DNA from: Ochrobactrum quorumnocens
GTDB taxonomy: Bacteria; Pseudomonadota; Alphaproteobacteria; Rhizobiales; Rhizobiaceae
Direction of reading: 5' to 3'
NCBI RefSeq assembly: GCF_002278035.1
Contig: NZ_CP022603.1
Coordinates: 997,501 to 1,061,500, forward strand
Length of the DNA stretch: 64,000 bases
In this document: one piece after another, positions 51,857-60,610 of the stretch
Numbering within the stretch: the stretch's first letter is position 1
Layout: every line of letters starts with the position of its first letter
Notes under the pieces: generated by a model
Seen by the model: only the letters and a program-made list of their open reading frames with translations
What the model was told of the DNA's origin: nothing
Database searches by the model: none
Program-made: the position numbers and the translations under genes

Positions 51857-52474
51857 TCAGCGTGTAGCGATGGCGACGGCGGCACCAGCCATCATTCCCG
51901 CACTGGTGCGGTTGGCGATCCGCATTGCCCGTGGGCTGCGAAGCAATCGCCGCGCCTGCGTTGCGAGTAGCACCCAGGCGCTGTCGACCAGCGCCAGTAC
52001 CACGAACATGACAAGCAGCAATTCCATCCAGCCAACGATTGAAACATTGGTAATATCGATGATGGTTGGCAGGATCGCAACGTAGAAGACCATGATCTTT
52101 GGATTGCCAAGCGTAACCGCCAACGCGCTGAAGAAGAGCTTCTTTGCCTCTCCATGGCGGGGGACCACATCCTCGTCCACGCTCTCCGCAACAGGAGCAA
52201 ACCACATTTTCCACGAAAGATAGATCAGATAAGCGACGCCAAGATATTTCAGCACAAGGAAAACAGTATGGAAGCTGTGGGCGAGAGCAGACAGACCCCA
52301 AACAGCAAGGGAAAGCCAGATCGCGTCACCCAACCAAAGCCCAAACATGAATGGAAACACGCCCTTATGGCCACGGCTAAGAACACGGGCGACCAGCGCA
52401 CCAATGTTCGGCCCCGGCGTGCCAGCTGCCACAACCAGAATGCCGGCAAAGGCTACGAGCGATGTCAGATCCAT
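51857..52474 (-). CDS. LysE-family amino-acid exporter
   Basis: A 205-residue membrane protein with about six hydrophobic segments. GTPGPNIGALVARVLSRG near the start and SALAVTLGNPKIMVFYVAILP are LysE/RhtB signatures. Exports amino acids or similar small molecules; substrate unknown. AGGAG lies 6 bases before the ATG. Confidence 0.9.
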   Translation of the reverse strand: MDLTSLVAFAGILVVAAGTPGPNIGALVARVLSRGHKGVFPFMFGLWLGDAIWLSLAVWGLSALAHSFHTVFLVLKYLGVAYLIYLSWKMWFAPVAESVDEDVVPRHGEAKKLFFSALAVTLGNPKIMVFYVAILPTIIDITNVSIVGWMELLLVMFVVLALVDSAWVLLATQARRLLRSPRAMRIANRTSAGMMAGAAVAIATR

Positions 52475-52578
52475 GATCCACTCCTGAAATGAGGCTTCGA
52501 GGTTGTGCCAGAAAACGGAATCCGCTGCAATCGCTCTTAAACCATGGCGCTAAGAGGCTGGCGCATCGTATATTGGCG

Positions 52579-53226
52579 TTACTTGGGTCGGGTCAGCGCT
52601 CGCCGCAGCTTTTCGATGTTCGGGCGGCAATGGCAGCCCTCGATGTGGTCATTGACCAGCCCCATGGCCTGCATAAATGCGTAAACGGTGGTTGGCCCCA
52701 CGAAAGACCAGCCGCGCTTTTTGAGATCTTTTGAAATTCGGGTTGATGTGGCAGTCGTCGGATTGGCCGATAAAGTTGGATAATCCACCACTTGCGGGCG
52801 ATCTTCCGCACCCGGCTCAAACGGCCAGAAATAGGCAGCGAGCGACCCTTTTTCTTTGACCAGCTCTATAGCGCGTTTGGCATTGTTGATTGTGGACACG
52901 ATCTTTCCGCGATGACGCACGATCCCCTTGTCAGCCAGCAGCCGCTCGATATCTGCATCGTCATAAAGAGCCACGCGGTGGAAATCGAACCCGTCAAAGG
53001 CTGCACGAAAATTCTCACGCTTGCGCAGGATTGTCAGCCACGACAAGCCAGACTGGAAACCTTCAAGGCAGATTTTCTCAAACAGACGCTGATCACTCGT
53101 TACAGGAACGCCCCACTCATTATCGTGATAGGCGATGTAATCAGGCAGCTCACCGGGCCAGAAACAGCGCATCTTGCCATCAGCACTGATGATCAAGCCG
53201 GTCTTTTCCTGCACCGTGTCGCTCAT
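52579..53226 (-). CDS. tag: DNA-3-methyladenine glycosylase I
   Basis: A 215-residue base-excision repair enzyme removing 3-methyladenine. The N-terminal CFWPG and YHDNEWG, and the C-terminal HIEGCHC, place the Cys and His residues of the zinc snap that pins the N- and C-termini together; GFQSGLSWLTILRKRENFR is the helix-hairpin-helix-type core. The ATG at 53226 has GGAGG 6 bases upstream. Confidence 0.95.
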   Translation of the reverse strand: MSDTVQEKTGLIISADGKMRCFWPGELPDYIAYHDNEWGVPVTSDQRLFEKICLEGFQSGLSWLTILRKRENFRAAFDGFDFHRVALYDDADIERLLADKGIVRHRGKIVSTINNAKRAIELVKEKGSLAAYFWPFEPGAEDRPQVVDYPTLSANPTTATSTRISKDLKKRGWSFVGPTTVYAFMQAMGLVNDHIEGCHCRPNIEKLRRALTRPK

Positions 53227-53342
53227 TTCTGTCCTCCGAAGTTTCATTCATTTTTAATCATATCAAGCAACTTGCCGCTAACCACAACTTTAATTTGAAG
53301 CAAGTCAAAGCCCGACACGCGGCAAAATTTACCTTTATGATT

Positions 53343-53361
53343 CCATTGTCCCGCACAATGG
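53343..53361. promoter_or_regulatory. Dyad upstream of the L,D-transpeptidase gene (1)
   Basis: CCATTGT (53343-53349) and ACAATGG (53355-53361) are perfect inverted arms with a 5-base spacer, in the presumed promoter region. Possible regulator site. Confidence 0.45.
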
Positions 53362-53383
53362 GCCCATGAATTTCGGGGCCGTT

Positions 53384-53406
53384 CTCCTGACAGGAGATGT
53401 CAGGAG
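53384..53406. promoter_or_regulatory. Dyad upstream of the L,D-transpeptidase gene (2)
   Basis: CTCCTGACA (53384-53392) and TGTCAGGAG (53398-53406) are perfect 9-bp inverted arms with a 5-base spacer, ending 68 bases before the ATG. It could be an operator or a leader hairpin. Confidence 0.55.
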
Positions 53407-53474
53407 TGCGACGGGCAACCGCGTTATTGCAGATGCCGGGCAGATGCAGAACGCAAAACAGTCGGATTTGGCTT

Positions 53475-54245
53475 ATGAAACCACGTCATCTGCTTTTGAT
53501 CGGATCACTCGCGGCAATCGCTGTCTCCATTGTGACCACCAGCATGGCTTTTGCCAATGATCGTTACGCAACCCAACCACCGGTTCGGGTTGACAATGAA
53601 ACATCACAGCGCTGGATCGCGCAGCTCAATGGACCGGCGGTTCGTGTCCTGCCGCAACTCGATGCCGCAGAGCCGCAGAAGCGCACGATTGTTCGCCAGA
53701 AGCAGCCGCAAAAGCCGCGCTATCAGAATGTGAGCCAGCAGCGCCCTGTCGCCAACCCGGCAAAGGTTGTGCGCAAGAAGCAACAACTTGATCCCGCATT
53801 CCTGCCACAGACGGTTTCCTATTCGGGTGGCGAAAAGCCCGGCACCCTCGTGATCGACACCAGCAAGCGCTTTCTCTATCTCGTTGAAGGCAATGGACAG
53901 GCACGCCGCTACGGTATTGGCGTTGGCAAGCAGGGCTTTGGCTGGAAAGGCACGCAGCGCGTGAGCCGCAAAGCCGAATGGCCGACCTGGACACCACCAA
54001 AGGAAATGATCGCCCGTGAGCGCAAGAAGGGACGTATTCTGCCTGCTCAGATGAAGGGCGGCATCAACAATCCTCTTGGTGCACGCGCTCTTTATCTCGG
54101 CTCCACCCTTTATCGTATCCACGGTACAAATCAGCCATGGACAATTGGCAAAGCCATGTCTTCCGGCTGCTTCCGCATGCGTAACGAAGATGTGACCGAT
54201 CTCTATGGTCGCGTTCCCGTGGGCACTCCCGTGGTGGTACGCTGA
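53475..54245 (+). CDS. L,D-transpeptidase (YkuD/ErfK type)
   Basis: A 256-residue periplasmic enzyme that crosslinks peptidoglycan (3-3 links) or anchors proteins to it. The signal peptide is MKPRHLLLIGSLAAIAV to AFA. A Gln/Lys/Arg/Pro-rich linker (about 35-100) precedes the YkuD domain. The catalytic motif is IHGTNQP and, 12 residues on, SSGCFRMRNED with the nucleophilic Cys. The ATG at 53475 is used because it begins the signal peptide; GGA is the only nearby ribosome binding site. Confidence 0.93.
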   Translation: MKPRHLLLIGSLAAIAVSIVTTSMAFANDRYATQPPVRVDNETSQRWIAQLNGPAVRVLPQLDAAEPQKRTIVRQKQPQKPRYQNVSQQRPVANPAKVVRKKQQLDPAFLPQTVSYSGGEKPGTLVIDTSKRFLYLVEGNGQARRYGIGVGKQGFGWKGTQRVSRKAEWPTWTPPKEMIARERKKGRILPAQMKGGINNPLGARALYLGSTLYRIHGTNQPWTIGKAMSSGCFRMRNEDVTDLYGRVPVGTPVVVR

Positions 54246-54271
54246 CCCTTTCTTTTCAAACAAAGCTATCA

Positions 54272-54299
54272 AGCCGCTGTTATCGCCGTAACAGCGGCT
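54272..54299 (+). terminator. Terminator of the L,D-transpeptidase gene
   Basis: Perfect 11-bp arms AGCCGCTGTTA and TAACAGCGGCT with loop TCGCCG, followed by CTTTTG. Confidence 0.92.
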
Positions 54300-54349
54300 C
54301 TTTTGTCATCAAATTGAAACCTTTGGCTTTTTCTTGAAGAAAGAGCGCT

Positions 54350-54513
54350 ACTGATTGAATTTGACGTTTGAACCCCGACTGACACAAATGCTGTTTCAAA
54401 CGTCAAATTCGTAAAATCCACTAGATTCAAATGCTTGCTAGTGGTCTTTTTGATTCCGACATTTGTTTAATGCCTGTATCGAGGGATGCAAATGTCGGAA
54501 TCAGAGCACTAGC
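54350..54513 (+). repeat. 164-bp repeat, left copy
   Basis: Two modules. The first (to about 54424) holds TTTGACGTTTGAA and TTTCAAACGTCAAATTC and ends AATCCACTAG. The second (54437-54513) is a palindrome from GCTAGTG to CACTAGC with GATTCCGACATTTG and CAAATGTCGGAATC as inner arms. The same element lies in reverse at 60611-60774. Confidence 0.88.
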
Positions 54514-54615
54514 CACCGACAAACATGTCGGAAATGCCTTTCACTTTTTGTGCGAACACCCATATGCTGGAGAAGATACATCAAACAGTATGCACGTAAG
54601 AGGGAAGGACAGATC

Positions 54616-55446
54616 ATGACCGTACCGGCGGTAAAACTGAACGACGGCAACCACATTCCACAGCTCGGTTACGGTGTCTGGCAAGTTGGCAACGATGAAG
54701 CCGTTGCGGCGGTCAGTGAAGCGTTGAAAGTCGGCTATCGCCACATCGACACAGCAGCCATTTATGGCAACGAAGAAGGTACCGGTAAAGCGATCAACGA
54801 TTCAGGCATTGCCCGCAGCGATATTTACCTGACGACAAAGCTCTGGAACAGCGATCAAGGCTATGAATCGACCCTCAAGGCGTTCGACACCAGCCTGAAA
54901 AAGCTCGGAACTGACTATGTGGATCTCTATTTGATCCATTGGCCTATTCCTTCCAAGGATCTGTTCATGGAAACATGGCGCGCTTTCATCAAGCTCAAAG
55001 AAGAAGGCCGCGCGAAATCCATTGGCGTGTCGAATTTCCGCACTGCCGATCTTGAACGCATCCTGAAGGAAAGCGACGTTACGCCAGCTCTGAACCAGAT
55101 TGAGTTGCATCCGCAGTTCCAGCAGGACGAGCTGCGTCTGTTCCACAGCAAGCACGACATCGCGACGGAAGCCTGGAGCCCACTTGGTCAGGGCACCATT
55201 CTGGAGAATCCAACGCTGAAATCAATCGCCGACAAGCTCGGCAAATCTGTCGCTCAGGTAATCCTGCGCTGGCATATCGAGACCGGCAATATTGTTATTC
55301 CAAAGTCGGTTACGCCTGCACGTATCAAGGAAAATTTCGATATTTTCGATTTCCGACTCAACGGCACCGATCACGATGCAATTACCAAGCTCGACAAGGC
55401 TGATGGCCGTATCGGACCAAATCCGAACACGTTTTCGGCAGGATAA
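54616..55446 (+). CDS. Aldo/keto reductase (2,5-diketo-D-gluconate reductase type)
   Basis: A 276-residue NADPH-dependent reductase. The catalytic tetrad can be placed: Asp and Tyr in HIDTAAIYGNE, Lys in LTTKLWN, His in LIHWP. The C-terminal IPKSVTPARIKENFDIF binds NADPH. Substrates of this branch include diketogluconate and small aldehydes. The ATG at 54616 follows AGGGAAGGA; the longer frame from 54463 is repeat sequence. Confidence 0.93.
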   Translation: MTVPAVKLNDGNHIPQLGYGVWQVGNDEAVAAVSEALKVGYRHIDTAAIYGNEEGTGKAINDSGIARSDIYLTTKLWNSDQGYESTLKAFDTSLKKLGTDYVDLYLIHWPIPSKDLFMETWRAFIKLKEEGRAKSIGVSNFRTADLERILKESDVTPALNQIELHPQFQQDELRLFHSKHDIATEAWSPLGQGTILENPTLKSIADKLGKSVAQVILRWHIETGNIVIPKSVTPARIKENFDIFDFRLNGTDHDAITKLDKADGRIGPNPNTFSAG

Positions 55447-55465
55447 TTTGTAAGAATAAATAGTT

Positions 55466-55505
55466 AGAGCGGCCCCAACGATTAAGTCTTAATCGGAGCC
55501 GCTCT
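55466..55505. repeat. AGAGCGGC palindrome after the aldo/keto reductase
   Basis: AGAGCGGC to GCCGCTCT with GATTAA/TTAATC inner arms and three extra bases on the left. It lies 19 bases past the stop and between convergent genes, so it may also end transcripts. Same family as 11904-11941. Confidence 0.7.
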
Positions 55506-55514
55506 TACCAGGTT

Positions 55515-55931
55515 TTATCGCAAAAGCTTTAGGCTCCCAGTCAGTGAGCGTACCCACTTTGCCGGGCCAGCAATGCCTACCCCATCGATTGTTTCCGACG
55601 AAAGCTCCCTATCGGGAAATGTCTTTTCATACTCTGCATAGACATGCAGTGCGCGGGCAAAGGCCGGGAATGCCACCACAGCCTGTCGTTCTTCAAAGCT
55701 TGCTGCCTTCAAAACAATGGCCCGAATAGTCTCCGCATCTGCCTGCAGAACCGGCACCGGACGATCAGAACTGATATCGATCGCAGTGCCTGATTTATCG
55801 GTCAGTTGTCGTGCTGCGATGAATGGCAGCTTTGCACCCAGACCGATGGAAATGGCCCCAACCGTATTGGCAAGCAATCCCAAGGACAGCTCTGGATTAA
55901 CGATGATAGCGAGGCGTAAATCTTCTTGCAT
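55515..55931 (-). CDS. DUF2000 family protein
   Basis: A 138-residue protein starting LRLAIIVNPELSLGLLANTVGAISIGLGA, the DUF2000 signature (a peptidyl-tRNA hydrolase 2-like fold). Function is unknown. It is divergent from an Lrp-family regulator at 56063, a common arrangement for this family, so the regulator probably controls it. Confidence 0.85.
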   Translation of the reverse strand: MQEDLRLAIIVNPELSLGLLANTVGAISIGLGAKLPFIAARQLTDKSGTAIDISSDRPVPVLQADAETIRAIVLKAASFEERQAVVAFPAFARALHVYAEYEKTFPDRELSSETIDGVGIAGPAKWVRSLTGSLKLLR

Positions 55932-55976
55932 GATGGCTCCGACGGAACTGATATTTCAACCAGAATTACACCGAGC

Positions 55977-55991
55977 AAGAAGGTAGTTCTT
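55977..55991. promoter_or_regulatory. Short dyad in the DUF2000-Lrp intergenic region
   Basis: AAGAA and TTCTT are inverted around GGTAG. Same region as the site at 56022; weak on its own. Confidence 0.3.
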
Positions 55992-56021
55992 ATCTTTATG
56001 TCCTGTTTTTATTTACAATTT

Positions 56022-56034
56022 GGTAGTATCTACC
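56022..56034. promoter_or_regulatory. Candidate Lrp operator
   Basis: GGTAG-TAT-CTACC is a perfect dyad in an AT-rich context 29 bases before the Lrp-family start codon. Lrp proteins bind such AT-flanked palindromes. Confidence 0.5.
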
Positions 56035-56062
56035 TATTTAAACGCATTTCAGGTATATTCCA

Positions 56063-56554
56063 ATGAACTCGCTCGAACCATCCGACATCAAGATTCTTGA
56101 CGCTTTACAGGAAGACGGACGCCTGACCAATCAGGCGCTCGCTGAAAAGGTCAACATGTCCACATCACCAAGCTGGCGTAAAATGCGCAAGCTGGAAGAA
56201 GATGGCGTCATACAAGGTTATCGCGCCACACTGGACCGGAAAGCCATCGGCCTCGGCGTCATGGCTTTTGTGCGGATCAAGATCGACAGCCACAGTGAAG
56301 CCGAAGCTGAGCAATTTGCTGCCGAACTGATGGGCCTTGATGAAGTCATCACCTGTTACAGCATTGCGGGCGACGCAGATTTTCTGCTGCAAGTCGTATC
56401 GCATGACCTCGATACCTATGCGGATTTCGCCATGTCGACCTTACGTCGCCTTCCCCGCATCAAAGAGATGCAAACCACCTTCGTTCTGAAAGAAACGAAA
56501 GGGTTCAAAGGTTTCCCTTTGCATTACGCCCAGTCAGTAAAGACTGACGCTTGA
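56063..56554 (+). CDS. Lrp/AsnC-family transcriptional regulator
   Basis: A 163-residue regulator. The helix-turn-helix is KILDALQEDGRLTNQALAEKVNMSTSPSWRKMRKLEEDGVI (residues 10-50); the ligand-binding RAM domain follows with DADFLLQVVSHDLDTYADF. It is likely to regulate itself and the divergent DUF2000 gene; the effector amino acid is unknown. Its 3' end overlaps the 3' end of glcF on the other strand by 21 bases. Confidence 0.93.
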   Translation: MNSLEPSDIKILDALQEDGRLTNQALAEKVNMSTSPSWRKMRKLEEDGVIQGYRATLDRKAIGLGVMAFVRIKIDSHSEAEAEQFAAELMGLDEVITCYSIAGDADFLLQVVSHDLDTYADFAMSTLRRLPRIKEMQTTFVLKETKGFKGFPLHYAQSVKTDA

Positions 56555-57844
56555 AAGGACAGCTGGTTTTGGTCCGCCATATGCCCAATCGAGCAATTCG
56601 ATTGTATGTACGATCGGCAACTGGCTCCCGGTTGCGATTTGCGTCATACAGCCAATATTGCCGGTTGCGATCAAATCTGCCCCTGTGGCCTCAATGTTCT
56701 TGACCTTACGGTCACGAAGCGTGGTGGCGATTTCAGGCTGCATAATATTGTAGGTGCCAGCCGACCCACAGCAAAGATGCCCCTCCAGAGGCTCCCGCAC
56801 GGCAAAGCCTGCCTTAGCGAGCAAATCCTTCGGCTGACGCACCACCTTCTGACCATGCTGCATGGAGCAAGCCGAGTGATAAGCAACAGTCAGACGTGAA
56901 GGATGTGGTGGCTCAGGCAGCTCGATTGAGGTCAGATATTCGGTCACGTCCTTAGCCAGCGCGGAGACCTTTGCTGCCTTGTCCTTATATGCCGGGTCCA
57001 ATCGCAGCATATAGCCGTAATCCTTGATCGTCGTACCGCAGCCAGACGTCGTCACGATAATGGCGTCCAGGCCCCCGGCGTCGATTTCTCGGGTCCACAC
57101 ATCAACATTGTGCCGCGCTTGCTCAAGCGCCTGTTCCTCACGACCCATATGGTGCACCAACGACCCACAGCACCCTTCGCCCTTTGGGGTTATCACCTCG
57201 ATACCGACCCGGTTAAGCAAGCGCAGCGTGGCAGCGTTGATGCCGGGATTGAGTACCGGTTGCGCACAGCCATTGAGAATTGCAACCCGTCCGCGCTTTT
57301 GGCCCTTGGCCGGGCTGATAGTATCGACCGGTTGATGAGCGGGTAAATGTTGCGGTGCAAGATCGAGCATGGCAGCCACGGGCCTTAAGGTGTCGCTCTT
57401 ACGAAACAGAGAAGCGAACGGGCGTCCGAGTTTTGCCAATTGCAGCGCCAGCCGGAACCGACCTGGGTATGGCAGAACCTGCGCCAGAATATCGCGCAGA
57501 AAGCGGTTCATAAATGGGCGTTTATAGGTCTTCTCAATATGCGACCGCGCATGATCGATCAGGTGCATATAATTGACACCAGACGGACAGGTCGTCATGC
57601 ATGACAGGCACGAGAGACAGCGATCAACATGCCGCACAACCTCTTCGTCAGCCGGACGATTGTTCTCCAGCATATCCTTGATAAGATAGATGCGCCCGCG
57701 CGGGCTATCCAGCTCATTGCCAAGTGACACGTAAGTCGGACACGTCGCTGTGCAGAAGCCGCAATGCACACATTTGCGGAGGATTTTTTCGGCCTCATTG
57801 ACGCCGGGATCAAGCAGTTGTTCAGGACTGAATTGGGTCTGCAT
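56534..57844 (-). CDS. glcF: Glycolate oxidase, iron-sulfur subunit
   Basis: A 436-residue subunit. Two 4Fe-4S clusters are bound by CVHCGFCTATCP and CLSCLSCMTTCPSG; two CCG domains (GEGCCGSLVHHMG and LCCGSAGTYN) follow. It passes electrons from GlcD to the quinone pool. The ATG at 57844 follows CAGGAG by 9 bases; it starts 5 bases after the glcE stop. Last gene of glcDEF. Confidence 0.95.
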   Translation of the reverse strand: MQTQFSPEQLLDPGVNEAEKILRKCVHCGFCTATCPTYVSLGNELDSPRGRIYLIKDMLENNRPADEEVVRHVDRCLSCLSCMTTCPSGVNYMHLIDHARSHIEKTYKRPFMNRFLRDILAQVLPYPGRFRLALQLAKLGRPFASLFRKSDTLRPVAAMLDLAPQHLPAHQPVDTISPAKGQKRGRVAILNGCAQPVLNPGINAATLRLLNRVGIEVITPKGEGCCGSLVHHMGREEQALEQARHNVDVWTREIDAGGLDAIIVTTSGCGTTIKDYGYMLRLDPAYKDKAAKVSALAKDVTEYLTSIELPEPPHPSRLTVAYHSACSMQHGQKVVRQPKDLLAKAGFAVREPLEGHLCCGSAGTYNIMQPEIATTLRDRKVKNIEATGADLIATGNIGCMTQIATGSQLPIVHTIELLDWAYGGPKPAVLSSVSLY

Positions 57845-57849
57845 GGGGG

Positions 57850-59085
57850 TCAAACTCCTGCTTGCTCAGGATAGATACGGCCCGGATTGAGAATATTCTC
57901 CGGATCAAATTGCAACTTCAGGCGGCGCGACAAAGCGGCAAGTGCTGCCGATTGTGGCTCAAACACATCCGTGTTTGCACGCACCTGCTCCGGTGCCCGC
58001 ACCAACGTGGCATGTCCACCGCCATATTTGGCGATAAGAGCACGCAGCACATGAGCTTCTGGGTCGGCTTCCATGCGCAGCCAGATCAAACCGCCCTGCC
58101 AGTCATAATAAGCGTCTGCACCGGCGTGGCGTCGGAGTTCGTCCACCATCTTCCAGCCTTGCATAGGCGCCATGGACACGCGCCAAACTGCGCGCTGATC
58201 GCCCTTTTTCACAAACGGCAGCACATCGCGCACCTCACGCCAAAGCTGACGCGACTGTCTCTCATCAAGAAGATCAATCACCCCAACAGTACCCAGTAAC
58301 GCCTGCAATTGAGCGCTACGATGGCGCACCGAAGGCGCAAAACCCTCTATCCGCAGAATGGTCGCGGCCTCACCACCGAGATTACCGTCCAGAAAGCGCC
58401 AAGCCACACTTGGCGGCAGATGGGCGCTCGAAGCCACTTCCTCACGCGACCCCATAGCCATGGCCATGATGCGGCTTGCGGCCTCATCATCAAGCCCGCG
58501 CACGGCAAGCGTTGCAACTGTTTCAGGTGCAGGCAAAACCTTGAAGGTCACTTCAGTGGCGACGCCCAACGTCCCCCAAGAATTGGCCATGCCTTTTGAA
58601 AGATCGTAGCCGGTCACGTTTTTGACCACGCGTCCGCCGGACTTGAACAACTCTCCGCGCCCCGAAACCACACGCACGCCCAATATATGGTCGCGTGCGG
58701 CACCGGCTTTGAGGCGGCGCGGACCTGACAGATTGGCCGCAAGCGCACCCGCAATCGTGCCGCTTCCTGGCTCGCCAGAAAGAAGTGGGCCGTAATCCAT
58801 CGGCTCAAAATGAAAGCACTGCTTGTTATCGGCTAACAGTTTTTCGATTTCGGCAAGCGGCGTTCCGGCCTTTGCAGAAAGCACCAGTTCATCAGGCTCG
58901 TAAAGTGTCACGCCTGACAGGTTCGACACATCAAGCACACCACCTGTTGCCATAGGTCGGCCAATTCCGCGTTTGCTGCCCCGACCGATGATTTCCAGCG
59001 GCGTTGAATTGGCCAAGGCCCATTGCACCGCCTCCAGAACACCCGCCTCATCCTGCGGCTTTATTATGTTTGTGTCAGTCATCAT
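57850..59085 (-). CDS. glcE: Glycolate oxidase, FAD-binding subunit GlcE
   Basis: A 411-residue FAD-binding protein (PCMH type). GEPGSGTIAGALAANLSGPRR and GGRVVKNVTGYDLSKGMANSWGTLG bind FAD. It lacks the substrate domain of GlcD and completes the complex. Two adjacent ATGs (59085, 59082) and a TTG precede; ribosome binding site is weak. It lies 11 bases after glcD. Confidence 0.93.
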   Translation of the reverse strand: MMTDTNIIKPQDEAGVLEAVQWALANSTPLEIIGRGSKRGIGRPMATGGVLDVSNLSGVTLYEPDELVLSAKAGTPLAEIEKLLADNKQCFHFEPMDYGPLLSGEPGSGTIAGALAANLSGPRRLKAGAARDHILGVRVVSGRGELFKSGGRVVKNVTGYDLSKGMANSWGTLGVATEVTFKVLPAPETVATLAVRGLDDEAASRIMAMAMGSREEVASSAHLPPSVAWRFLDGNLGGEAATILRIEGFAPSVRHRSAQLQALLGTVGVIDLLDERQSRQLWREVRDVLPFVKKGDQRAVWRVSMAPMQGWKMVDELRRHAGADAYYDWQGGLIWLRMEADPEAHVLRALIAKYGGGHATLVRAPEQVRANTDVFEPQSAALAALSRRLKLQFDPENILNPGRIYPEQAGV

Positions 59086-59096
59086 CAAAACGCGCC

Positions 59097-60593
59097 CTAA
59101 AATCGGGGAATGTCCGGAAAAGCCAATTCGCCACGATGCACATGCATGCGGCCAAGCTCGGCGCAGCGACGCAATTGTGGGAAGACCTTGCCGGGATTGA
59201 GCAGATGCTTGGCATCAAACGCACATTTGACGCGCATCTGCTGGTCAAGATCGATCTCGTTGAACATGACTGGCATCAGATCACGCTTCTCGATGCCAAC
59301 GCCGTGCTCGCCGGTCAACACACCGCCAACTTTGACGCAAAGCCGCAAAATGTCGGCACCAAAGTCTTCGGCCGCCTCCAGCTCACCCGGAATATTCGCA
59401 TCGTAAAGGATGAGAGGATGGAGATTGCCATCGCCTGCGTGAAAGACATTGGCGACACGTAGCCCGTATTTTTCGGAAAGATCGCGCATGCCTGAAAGCA
59501 CACGCGGCAATTCCTTGCGCGGTATGGTGCCATCCATGCAGAGATAATCCGGCGAGATGCGGCCTACTGCCGGGAAGGCCGCTTTTCTCCCTGCCCAGAA
59601 AGCCAGTCGCTGCTCTTCCGATTGCGAAAGTGTGCAGGTGGTCGACCCATTTTTAAGCGCAATTGCTTCCACCTGACCAATCAGATGATCGACTTCTACC
59701 GGCGGACCATCAAGCTCGACAATCAGCAGTGCTTCAACATCCAGCGGATAACCCACACGGACAAAATCTTCCGCTGCCTGAATGGCCGGACGATCCATCA
59801 TTTCCATACCGCCGGGAATGATCCCGCAACCGATAATATCAGCCACACACTGGCCTGCCTGCTCGCTTGATGGGAACCCGATCATCACCGCGCGCGCTGT
59901 TTCCGGCTTCTGCAAAATACGCACGGTGATTTCCGTAACCACCCCCAAAAGGCCTTCAGAGCCTGTCATGAGGCCCAATAGGTCATAGCCTTCACTATCA
60001 AGATGCTTGCCGCCCAGTCGCAGCACTTCGCCCGTAATCAGCACCATTTCGATGCCAAGCACGTTGTTGGCCGTGAGGCCATATTTGAGGCAATGTACGC
60101 CGCCCGCATTTTCTGCGACATTGCCGCCAATGGAGCATGCAATCTGCGAAGACGGATCGGGTGCGTAATAGAAACCCTCGTGTTCGACGGCCTTTGTGAT
60201 GCCGAGATTGGTCACGCCCGGCTGCACGACTGCGACGCGGTTTGGGTAATCGATTTCCAGGATACGATTAAAGCGCGACATGCCCAGCAACACAGCATCG
60301 ACCAAAGGCATAGAGCCGCCGGAAAGCGACGTGCCTGCACCACGCGGCACGACGCGAATTTCATTGTCATGGCAATAGCGCAATATCTGCGAAACTTGCT
60401 CAACAGTTTCAGGCAACACTACAACAAGCGGCAGCGCACGATGCGCGGTCAGTCCGTCGGTTTCAAACACCCGCATGGCATTGGTCGTATCGACAACTCC
60501 CTCACCGGGTACAATTGTCTTAAGATCAGCAACGATCGTCTCGCGCCGTTCAAGAACCAAAGCATTTGGCTCCGGCATAATCAGTCCGCTCAT
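59097..60593 (-). CDS. glcD: Glycolate oxidase, catalytic subunit GlcD
   Basis: A 498-residue FAD-dependent 2-hydroxy acid oxidase. VVPRGAGTSLSGGSMP and GNVAENAGGVHCLKYGLTANNVLG bind FAD; the C-terminal VFHAGDGNLHPLILYD and GEHGVGIEKRDLM form the substrate site. It oxidises glycolate (or D-lactate) to glyoxylate. The ATG at 60593 follows GGAGG; the longer frame to 60686 is repeat sequence. glcD-glcE-glcF lie in one operon. Confidence 0.95.
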   Translation of the reverse strand: MSGLIMPEPNALVLERRETIVADLKTIVPGEGVVDTTNAMRVFETDGLTAHRALPLVVVLPETVEQVSQILRYCHDNEIRVVPRGAGTSLSGGSMPLVDAVLLGMSRFNRILEIDYPNRVAVVQPGVTNLGITKAVEHEGFYYAPDPSSQIACSIGGNVAENAGGVHCLKYGLTANNVLGIEMVLITGEVLRLGGKHLDSEGYDLLGLMTGSEGLLGVVTEITVRILQKPETARAVMIGFPSSEQAGQCVADIIGCGIIPGGMEMMDRPAIQAAEDFVRVGYPLDVEALLIVELDGPPVEVDHLIGQVEAIALKNGSTTCTLSQSEEQRLAFWAGRKAAFPAVGRISPDYLCMDGTIPRKELPRVLSGMRDLSEKYGLRVANVFHAGDGNLHPLILYDANIPGELEAAEDFGADILRLCVKVGGVLTGEHGVGIEKRDLMPVMFNEIDLDQQMRVKCAFDAKHLLNPGKVFPQLRRCAELGRMHVHRGELAFPDIPRF

Positions 60594-60610
60594 ATGATCC
60601 TCCGCCTCCC

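Noticed and set aside
50925..52085. Open frame of 386 codons on the plus strand
   Set aside because: Antisense to hisS and the LysE gene; composition and lack of start signal mark it as a shadow.
54350..54513. Insertion sequence ends
   Set aside because: The palindromes resemble mobile-element ends, but there is no transposase frame and no target duplication around either copy.
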